11,209 nucleotides of DNA from Chloroflexota bacterium (GTDB lineage Bacteria; Chloroflexota; Limnocylindria; Limnocylindrales; CSP1-4). Shown here piece after piece: positions 5,879 through 11,209 of this stretch. The stretch's first letter is position 1, and the number at the start of each line of letters is the position of its first letter. Under the pieces are notes generated by a model. That model had not been told where the DNA came from, ran no database searches, and was given only the letters and a program-made list of their open reading frames with translations. The position numbers and the translations under genes were made by a program. The stretch lies in assembly GCA_021812735.1 (NCBI GenBank), contig JAKAMV010000234.1, positions 1 through 11,209 of the forward strand, given 5' to 3'.

Positions 5879-6969
5879 CCGAGACCGGCATCGCCAGCCC
5901 ACTGGCGAAGATGGTCGAGACGACGGCCACCGACTATTGGAACGATTCCTGCGCGGTCGCCGAGCTGGAGTACGCCGTGGCCCGCGGCGCGACCGGCGCC
6001 ACCTCCAACCCGACGATCGTCGGCGAGGTCATGAAGAAGGAGAAGGACCACTGGGTGCCGCGCGTCCGCGAGGTCGCGGCCGCCAACCCCACCTGGTCCG
6101 AGGTCGAGATCACCTGGCAGCTCATCGAGGAGATGGGCCAGCGGGGCGCCGCCATCCTCCAGCCCGTGTTCGAGGCCCACGGCGGCCGGAAGGGGCGCCT
6201 CTCGCTCCAGACGAACCCGGCCAACTACCGCACGCCAGACCGGATGACCGAGCAGGCCGTGCACTTCAGCACGCTGGCGCCGAACATCCAGGTCAAGTTC
6301 CCGTGCACGGCGGAGGGCCTGGTCGCGGCCGAGGAGGCCACGGCCCGGGGCGTGTGCGCCAACGTCACCGTCGTGTTCACCGTGGCCCAGTGCATCGCGG
6401 CCGCCGAGGCGGTGGAACGGGGCCTGCGGCGGCTCGAGGCGGCAGGCGGTGACGCCAGCCATATGACCCCGGTGTGCTCGCTGATGGTCGGCCGGCTCGA
6501 CGACTGGATGAAGGTCCTCGTGGACAAGGACGCCATCGCGCTCCACCCCGACGCCCCGAACTGGGCAGGGATCGCCGCCTTCAAGCGGGCGTACGGCATC
6601 TACCAGGAGCGCGGCTACCGGACGCGACTGCTCGCCGCGGCCTACCGCCATCGGCTGCACTGGACCGAGCTCGTGGGCGCGGACGCGGTGCTCACCATGC
6701 CGCACGCGTGGCAGGTCCGGTTCAACAACTCCGGGATCGACCCCGTCGAGCGGATCGACATCCCGGTGGACCAGGCGCTGATCGACGACCTGTCCGCGCG
6801 GATCCCCGATTTCCGCCGGGCCTACGAGCCGGACGGCCTGGTCCCGGCCGAGTTCGTGACCTTCGGCGCGACGGCCCGGACCTTGCGAGGCTTCGTGCAG
6901 AGCTACCACGACCTCGTCGGCGTCGTCAGGGATATTGTTCTTCCCAACCCGGACGCGAAGGCCGGCTGA
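5875..6969 (+). CDS. Transaldolase-family protein in place of IolC/IolJ; possible 2-deoxy-5-keto-gluconate-cleaving enzyme
   Basis: 364 residues, in the range of the longer transaldolases. Family landmarks are present: YWNDSC with Asp24, ATSNPTIV (42-49) with Asn45, Schiff-base Lys141 in VKFPCTAEG (140-148), the NVTVVF strand (163-168), VGRLDDW with Arg207 (205-211) and AAAYRHR with Arg258. Compared by eye with E. coli TalB, catalytic Glu96 becomes Gln112 (LSLQTNP), Phe178 becomes Met204 and Ser226 becomes Ala256. Both phosphate-binding arginines (TalB Arg181, Arg228) are kept. Gln at the Glu96 place is also found in fructose-6-phosphate aldolase. The gene overlaps iolB by ATGA and precedes mmsA/iolA, so it very likely acts on an inositol intermediate. 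Inference: cleavage of 2-deoxy-5-keto-gluconate at C3-C4, releasing malonate semialdehyde and either moving the dihydroxyacetone unit to glyceraldehyde-3-phosphate (giving fructose-6-phosphate) or freeing it. Ordinary pentose-phosphate transaldolase is the alternative. Confidence 0.85.
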   Translation: MTETGIASPLAKMVETTATDYWNDSCAVAELEYAVARGATGATSNPTIVGEVMKKEKDHWVPRVREVAAANPTWSEVEITWQLIEEMGQRGAAILQPVFEAHGGRKGRLSLQTNPANYRTPDRMTEQAVHFSTLAPNIQVKFPCTAEGLVAAEEATARGVCANVTVVFTVAQCIAAAEAVERGLRRLEAAGGDASHMTPVCSLMVGRLDDWMKVLVDKDAIALHPDAPNWAGIAAFKRAYGIYQERGYRTRLLAAAYRHRLHWTELVGADAVLTMPHAWQVRFNNSGIDPVERIDIPVDQALIDDLSARIPDFRRAYEPDGLVPAEFVTFGATARTLRGFVQSYHDLVGVVRDIVLPNPDAKAG

Positions 6970-7022
6970 CGCCCCGTCGGCCCGCGCGTTCCGCGTCAGT
7001 CGGCACCCTCACCTGGAGGCAC

Positions 7023-8549
7023 ATGGTGGCCAGCGAAACCCTGATCGAGGCGGCAGCGCCCGTCCTCTCGCACTACATCGACGCGGCTGAGGTCGCCGTC
7101 GCGCCCGAGGCCACGGGCCCGGTCTACAACCCGGCCACCGGCAAGGTCATCGCGCGCGTGCCGCGCGGCGGCCAGACGGAGGTGGACGCCGCCGTCGCCT
7201 CCGCCAAGGCGGCCTTCCCCGCCTGGCGCGACATGCCGCTCATCGCGCGCAGCAACATCTTCTTCAACTTCCGCGCGCTGATGTACGAGCACCGCGAGGA
7301 TCTCGCCCGTCTCATCACCCGAGACCACGGCAAGACCTTCCCGGATGCCCTGGCCGAGGTCCTGCGCGGCATCGAGACGATCGACTTCGCCTGCGGGCTG
7401 CCCGTCCACCTGTCGGGCCTGAACACGCCCAACGTGTCCACCAAGGTGGACACCTCCACGCTGCGAGTCCCGCTGGGCGTCACGGCGGCGATCACGCCGT
7501 TCAACTTCCCGGTCATGGTCCCGACCTGGATCTACCCGATGGCGCTGATGGCCGGCAACACGGTCATCCTCAAGCCGTCCTCCCACACGCCGGGCGCCAC
7601 GCAGCTCCAGGCCAAGCTGTGGACGCAGGCCGGCGGGCCCAAGGGCACGTTCAACGTCGTCTACGGCGGCAAGGAGGCCGTCAAGGCGCTCGTCGAGCAC
7701 AAGGACGTCAAGGCGATCCAGTTCGTCGGGTCCACCGCGGTCGGCCGCTACGTGTTCGAGGAGGGGACGAAGCACGGCAAGCGCGTCGGGTCGTACACCT
7801 CGGCCAAGAACGCGATGCTCGTGCTGCCCGACGCGGACCTGGACAACGTGGCGGACGCGGCCGTGGCGTCGGGCTTCGGCTCGGCCGGCGAGCGCTGCAT
7901 GGCCCAGACCATGATGATCGCGGTCGGCGACACGGCCGACAGGCTCCGCCCGATGATCCTCGAGCGGATCGCCAAGCTCAAGATCGCGGACGGCATGGAG
8001 CCGGGCGCCGACATGGGCCCGATCTACTCCACCGAGCACCGCGAGTCCGTCATCAAGTGGATCGGCATCGGCGAGGCCGAGGGCGCGGAACTGGTGGTGG
8101 ACGGCCGGAAATTCGTGGGCCCGAACCCCGACGGCTTCTTCCTCGGCGTGACCCTGTTCGACCACGTCACCCCGGCCATGAAGATCTACCAGGAGGAGAT
8201 CTTCGGCCCGGTGTTCAGCATCGTGCGCGCCAAGACCTACGAGGAGGGCCTGGCCCTCATCAACGGCCACAAGTACGCGAACGGCACGGCGATCTTCACC
8301 ACCAACGGCGGCGCCGCCCGGCGCTTCAAGCTCGAGGTGGACGTCCCGATGATCGGCGTCAACGTGCCGATCCCGGTGCCCGCCGGCTTCATGAGCTTCT
8401 CGGGCGCCAAGGACTCGTCCGTCGGCGACCTGCCGATGCGGGGCGAGGACGGCGTTCGCTTCTGGACCCAGCAGAAGCTGATCACCGAGCGCTGGCCCGA
8501 GCCCGGCAAGCAGGGGCCGCTGTCGCTGGTCTTCCCCGGCAACTCCTAG
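7023..8549 (+). CDS. mmsA: CoA-acylating (methyl)malonate-semialdehyde dehydrogenase
   Basis: 508 residues, normal for the family. It would convert malonate semialdehyde (or methylmalonate semialdehyde) with NAD+ and CoA to acetyl-CoA (or propionyl-CoA) and CO2; in inositol catabolism this is the IolA step. The aldehyde dehydrogenase fold shows TPFNFPVMVP with Asn161, LKPS with Lys184, FVGST (234-238), catalytic Cys292 in GSAGERCMAQ, and EEIFGPV with Glu392. SAKNA (260-264) corresponds to the GAKNH stretch of MmsA/IolA, where hydrolytic ALDHs have their general-base Glu. Arg291 next to the Cys fits the carboxylate-binding Arg known from Bacillus IolA. The C-terminal DLPMRGEDGVRFWTQQK also matches. 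GGAGG (7015-7019) is 3 nt from the ATG and 6 nt from the next codon, GTG at 7026, so either may be the start. It follows the transaldolase-like gene by 53 bp, probably in the same operon. Confidence 0.93.
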   Translation: MVASETLIEAAAPVLSHYIDAAEVAVAPEATGPVYNPATGKVIARVPRGGQTEVDAAVASAKAAFPAWRDMPLIARSNIFFNFRALMYEHREDLARLITRDHGKTFPDALAEVLRGIETIDFACGLPVHLSGLNTPNVSTKVDTSTLRVPLGVTAAITPFNFPVMVPTWIYPMALMAGNTVILKPSSHTPGATQLQAKLWTQAGGPKGTFNVVYGGKEAVKALVEHKDVKAIQFVGSTAVGRYVFEEGTKHGKRVGSYTSAKNAMLVLPDADLDNVADAAVASGFGSAGERCMAQTMMIAVGDTADRLRPMILERIAKLKIADGMEPGADMGPIYSTEHRESVIKWIGIGEAEGAELVVDGRKFVGPNPDGFFLGVTLFDHVTPAMKIYQEEIFGPVFSIVRAKTYEEGLALINGHKYANGTAIFTTNGGAARRFKLEVDVPMIGVNVPIPVPAGFMSFSGAKDSSVGDLPMRGEDGVRFWTQQKLITERWPEPGKQGPLSLVFPGNS

Positions 8550-8970
8550 ACCGAAGACCAGCTCGGGGCCGGCGCGTCCGCCCAGCGCGGGCGCGTCCGT
8601 CCCGCCAGCTCGATCCGGCGTCGTCCTCCGGGACGGCGCCGTTCGATTCCGCGCCGCTGCGCCGTCGTGCCGCCCCCAGCCCGCCGAGGGCCGTCCCGCC
8701 GCCGGCCTGCGGTGGGCGTGGGTGCGCACTCGTTCTCGACTCGCGGAACCATCGAACCATCGCGGGGGCCGAACCCGTGTGTTCGGCTCGACGCCTCCTT
8801 GCTGCCCGAACGGGTGGCGGCGCCGCGCGCGGCCGTGGCCGGAAGATCCGATGGCCGGGGTTTCGGCCAGCCACGGTAGTTCCGCAATACGCGAACCGTC
8901 TCGCGGCGCCCGATTCCGCGGCAGCCGCACGGGACCGAGGTTCCCGGCGACCGGCCCCGGGCGACGCGCG
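8550..8970. other. Non-coding convergent spacer with several inverted and direct repeats
   Basis: No frame here looks protein-like. Repeats seen: a direct repeat GGCGCGTCCG (8571-8580 and 8590-8599); inverted arms CCGTCCCG (8597-8604) and CGGGACGG (8629-8636); a tandem AACCATCG (8747-8754, 8755-8762); and a hairpin GCCGAAC (8768-8774) with GTTCGGC (8781-8787), extendable by a G-U and a G-C pair. Near the right end an outer pair CCGTGGC (8833-8839)/GCCACGG (8870-8876) encloses TGGCCG (8852-8857)/CGGCCA (8864-8869). Both converging operons must end here, so some of these are probably terminators, but none has a T-run and I cannot say which. Confidence 0.5.
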
Positions 8971-10089
8971 TCAGCCCTCCTCGGCGGCGATCTCCTCGAG
9001 CGTGACGCGTCGGCCCTCGCGCGCGCTGCGCACGGCCGCGTCCACGATCCGCTGGATATGCAGTCCGTCGGCGAGGTCGGGCTTGACCGGCTGCCCCGCG
9101 GCGACGGCAGAGACGAAGGCGCGCGCCTGCGTCTCCTGCTCGCGGAAGACGTGCTTGTACGTCTCGTGGACGTCGTCGCGCGGCGCGCCGCCCCAGCAGC
9201 GGTCGGGGATCGGCAGGTCGTGGACGGCGTTCTCGTCTGCGCGGGCCCCGGAGACCGCCTGGAGCCGGATCCAGTCGTTGACGTGGTGGAGCGTGCCGCC
9301 CGACCCGTGCAGCTCGATGCCGTGCAGCTGCCCGAACGACGACGGCTCGTGCGCCACGGACGAGACGTGCAGGTTGCCCGTCGCGCCGTTGGCGAACCGC
9401 AGCAGCATGATCGCGGAATCCTCGCCGCGAGGGTAGTCGGCGCCGTCGGGCCGGTTCGCGCGAGGCACGTTCTGGCCGAACTCCGCGGTCACGGCCTCCA
9501 CAGGCCCGTACAGCCAGTAGGCGTAGTACGCCAGGTGCGAGCCCAGGTCACCCGCGAGCGCAGCTCCCGCGACGTCGAGGTCGAACCGCCAGGCGTAGGC
9601 GCCGTCGCGCCCGTAGCCCGCGAAGTAGCGCATGTTCAGGTGGTAGGGCTGCCCGATGTACCCCTCGTCCACGAGCTCCTTGAGGTACCGCATCCCGGGC
9701 ATGTTCCGATACGTGAAGGGCACCATCGTGATGAGGCCCTTGGCGGCCGCGAGGTCCGCCAGGCGCCGCGCCTCCGATGACGACAGTCCGACCGGCTTCT
9801 CGCACAGCACGTGCAGGCCGCGCTCCAGGGCCGCGTGGGCGATGGGGTAGTGGGCGCGGTTGGGCGTGGCCACGATGACCGCGTCGAGCGGCTCGACGGC
9901 GATCATCTCCTCGGCGGTGGCGTACGCGGACGGGATGCCCCACTGGGCGGCGACCTGCCGCGTGTGCTCGGGCCGGGTCCCGGCGATCGCCCGCACGTCG
10001 GCCAGGGGATGCCCGGCCAGCGCGGGCAGGTACATGGAATCGACCCACCAGCTCGTTCCCGCCAAGCCGATCCGCACCTTGTCGGTCAT
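8971..10089 (-). CDS. Gfo/Idh/MocA-family NAD(P)-dependent oxidoreductase, possible inositol dehydrogenase
   Basis: 372 residues. The N-terminal Rossmann domain (about 4-125) opens with the nucleotide loop G8-LAGTS-S13, a G-x-x-G variant common in this family, then AGTRPE after the second strand and CEKP (96-99) with Lys98. The C-terminal alpha/beta domain carries YAWRFD (165-170) and GDLGSH (180-185). Lys98, Asp181 and His185 correspond to the catalytic Lys/Asp/His of Bacillus IolG. The family oxidises or reduces a sugar or cyclitol hydroxyl in the cytoplasm. Next to iolE and opposite iolB, oxidation of myo-inositol or a stereoisomer to an inosose is the best guess, but family sequence does not fix substrate, so no symbol is given. 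GGAGGAG (complement of 10095-10101) is five bases from the ATG. It lies 75 bp after the iolE-like gene on the same strand. Confidence 0.9.
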   Translation of the reverse strand: MTDKVRIGLAGTSWWVDSMYLPALAGHPLADVRAIAGTRPEHTRQVAAQWGIPSAYATAEEMIAVEPLDAVIVATPNRAHYPIAHAALERGLHVLCEKPVGLSSSEARRLADLAAAKGLITMVPFTYRNMPGMRYLKELVDEGYIGQPYHLNMRYFAGYGRDGAYAWRFDLDVAGAALAGDLGSHLAYYAYWLYGPVEAVTAEFGQNVPRANRPDGADYPRGEDSAIMLLRFANGATGNLHVSSVAHEPSSFGQLHGIELHGSGGTLHHVNDWIRLQAVSGARADENAVHDLPIPDRCWGGAPRDDVHETYKHVFREQETQARAFVSAVAAGQPVKPDLADGLHIQRIVDAAVRSAREGRRVTLEEIAAEEG

Positions 10090-10143
10090 GCCGTCTCCTC
10101 CCTGCGTGCCCCGCGTTGCTGCAGCGCCGAGGAGCCGCTGGGC

Positions 10144-10164
10144 CGCCCGGCGTGACGCCCGGCG
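10144..10164. repeat. Short direct repeat between the iolE-like and Gfo/Idh genes
   Basis: CGCCCGGCG occurs at 10144-10152 and again at 10156-10164, separated by TGA. The same bases can fold as GGCGT (10149-10153) against ACGCC (10155-10159). It sits immediately after the iolE-like stop and may adjust expression within the operon, or be chance in GC-rich DNA. Confidence 0.25.
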
Positions 10165-11064
10165 CTAGACGCCGATCGACCGCAGGTAATCGCGGTTCCG
10201 TTGCGCGCTCTCGCGCGGGCTGCCCATGCCGGGCAGGACGTCCTGCTCCACGACGATCCAGCCCTGGTAGCCGATCTCGTCGAGCGCCTTGAGCATCCCC
10301 GGGAAGTCCACCGCGCCCTTGCCAAGCTCGCAGAACACGCCATGGCCCACGGACTCCGGTCCGCTCCACTCGTACTTGCGGGAGTCCGCCATGACGTTGG
10401 GCTCCGCGTCCTTGAAGTGGACGTGCCACACGCGATCGCGGAACTCGCGGACGGCCGCCACCGGGTCGCCGCCTGCGCCGAAGGTCCAGTGGCCGGTGTC
10501 GAGGCACAGACCCAGCAGCGCCGGGTCCGTCAGCTCGAACAGCTTGCGGGCCTCGGCCTCGGTCTCGACGAACGTGCCGATGTGCTGGTGGACCACGGTC
10601 CGGATCCCGGCCTCTTCCCAGACGCGCTTGGCGACGTAGTTCGCGCCGTCGGCGAGCACCTTGAACGCCTCGTCGCCGAGGCCGTCCTGCGGCCGGACCC
10701 GACCGGCCACCTTGGTCCGGACCGGGTCCCCGTACGGATCGTTGCCCAGCACCACGACGGCGTCCTTGCCGCCCACGCGCGCCAGCTGCTTGGCGGTGCG
10801 CACCGCGTCGTCGGCAGAGCTCTGATGCCTGGACTTGTCATGGAGCCAGACGCTGACCCACGAGCCGACCAGGGCTAGGCCGCGGCGGTCGAGCTCTCCC
10901 CTGAGCTGCCCGGGATCGGTGGGCATGAAGCCCCAGTCGCCGAGTTCGGTGCCGAGGTAGCCCGTCTGGGACATCTCGTCGATGACCCTGTCGTAGCCGG
11001 CGGTCTCGCCCTCGATGCCCTCGATGACGCCCCACGAGCACGGGGCGTTTGCGATGCGAACCAT
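10165..11064 (-). CDS. iolE: IolE-like inosose dehydratase (xylose-isomerase-type TIM barrel)
   Basis: 299 residues, against about 297 for Bacillus IolE. IolE dehydrates 2-keto-myo-inositol (scyllo-inosose) to a trihydroxycyclohexane-dione in the cytoplasm, using a divalent metal. Features shared with IolE as I know it: NAPCSWG at the start, GTELGDWGF (38-46), VVHQHIGTFVET (157-168), LCLDTGH (186-192), HVHFKDAEPNVM (214-225), GAVDF (250-254) and GWIVVEQ (268-274). Probable metal ligands are Glu167, Asp189, one or both of His214/His216, and Glu273. GGAGAG (complement of 11070-11075) is five bases from the ATG. The upstream LacI-family gene ends 17 bases before it, so they look like one operon. 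Related isomerases such as IolI or IolH share the fold, but the HVHFKDAxxNVM and GTELG segments favour IolE. Confidence 0.82.
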   Translation of the reverse strand: MVRIANAPCSWGVIEGIEGETAGYDRVIDEMSQTGYLGTELGDWGFMPTDPGQLRGELDRRGLALVGSWVSVWLHDKSRHQSSADDAVRTAKQLARVGGKDAVVVLGNDPYGDPVRTKVAGRVRPQDGLGDEAFKVLADGANYVAKRVWEEAGIRTVVHQHIGTFVETEAEARKLFELTDPALLGLCLDTGHWTFGAGGDPVAAVREFRDRVWHVHFKDAEPNVMADSRKYEWSGPESVGHGVFCELGKGAVDFPGMLKALDEIGYQGWIVVEQDVLPGMGSPRESAQRNRDYLRSIGV

Positions 11065-11081
11065 GCTGTCTCTCCGCTGGA

Positions 11082-11209
11082 TCAGCCGGCCGCGCCGGCC
11101 TGTGGCTGGTGGTTGTCCGCGTTGCCGTCACGACTGGCGCCGGTTGCCGCCGCGCCAACCGGCGCCAGGCCGGTCGATTCGCGCACCTCGAGCACCATGG
11201 GGACGCGGA
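11082..11209 (-). CDS. Partial LacI-family transcriptional regulator (C-terminal 41 residues)
   Basis: On the minus strand the window begins inside this gene and reads RVPMVLEVRESTGLAPVG, then about 23 Ala/Gly/Asn-rich residues to a TGA at 11084-11082. The V(L/V)EVRESTG pattern is the typical end of LacI/GalR-family sugar-binding domains (peripheral binding protein fold). The DNA-binding half lies outside the window. The tail after RESTG is longer than usual and low in complexity. Its stop is 17 bases before the iolE-like ATG, so it probably leads that operon. By position it is the likely regulator of the inositol genes on both strands, with an inositol-derived ligand; this is inferred. Confidence 0.85.
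   Translation of the reverse strand, partial: RVPMVLEVRESTGLAPVGAAATGASRDGNADNHQPQAGAAG

Noticed and set aside
4499..5902. A long minus-strand open frame opposite iolB and the intergenic hairpins
   Set aside because: No motif or start signal was seen, and the opposite strand carries a clear iolB with a promoter and ribosome binding site.
6474..7022. Upstream extension of the mmsA frame into the transaldolase-like gene, suggesting a fusion
   Set aside because: The extension is out of frame with the transaldolase-like protein and has no domain; a ribosome binding site precedes 7023.
8747..8762. Tandem AACCATCG copies as a CRISPR or attachment site
   Set aside because: There are only two adjacent 8-bp copies with no spacers, integrase or tRNA nearby.
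8667..8879. A possible 70-residue gene between mmsA and the Gfo/Idh gene
   Set aside because: It has no ribosome binding site that I can see, and is Arg/Pro/Ala-rich with no recognisable pattern.
6996..8930. A 644-residue minus-strand open frame opposite mmsA
   Set aside because: It is the antisense shadow of mmsA; its composition is biased toward Arg, Gly, Asp and Val, and no recognisable domain was seen.

Overview
The window is 11.2 kb of very GC-rich bacterial chromosome. Starts are mostly ATG behind GGAGG-type ribosome binding sites, genes are tightly packed, and third codon positions are so GC-rich that long antisense shadow frames appear. This fits a high-GC Actinomycetota- or Chloroflexota-like bacterium, but the sequence alone does not fix the phylum. 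No tRNA, rRNA, CRISPR array, transposase or phage gene was seen.

Left part (1-3540): a cut-off minus-strand gene start with a membrane segment (1-82), then a divergent plus-strand SDR oxidoreductase (191-958) whose usual catalytic Tyr and Lys are replaced. A MarR-family regulator (1030-1566) follows, with a near-perfect 33-bp inverted repeat (995-1027) just before its start codon. It overlaps a half-size ABC exporter (1563-3488) by ATGA, a typical self-regulated efflux unit. The exporter ends against a convergent DapA/NanA-superfamily gene (3536-4477, minus), and an 11-bp inverted repeat spans both stop codons.

Middle and right part (4478-11209): a 500-bp non-coding, hairpin-rich region separates the DapA-like gene from a plus-strand operon: iolB (4979-5878), an unusual transaldolase-family gene (5875-6969) and an mmsA/iolA-like dehydrogenase (7023-8549). 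Converging on it from the right is a minus-strand set: the 3' end of a LacI-family regulator (11082-11209), an iolE-like gene (10165-11064) and a Gfo/Idh/MocA oxidoreductase (8971-10089). Together these indicate a myo-inositol (or related cyclitol) catabolic locus: oxidation by Gfo/Idh, dehydration by IolE, isomerisation to 2-deoxy-5-keto-gluconate by IolB, and conversion of malonate semialdehyde to acetyl-CoA by the MmsA/IolA-like enzyme. The LacI protein is the likely local regulator.

The most interesting point is what lies between iolB and the dehydrogenase. The classical route uses the kinase IolC and the aldolase IolJ here; neither is in the window, and a transaldolase-family protein with altered active-site residues sits in that exact place. 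I infer that it may cleave 2-deoxy-5-keto-gluconate directly, passing the three-carbon dihydroxyacetone unit to an acceptor or releasing it, and handing malonate semialdehyde to the next gene product. This is a hypothesis from gene order and residues, not shown by the sequence.
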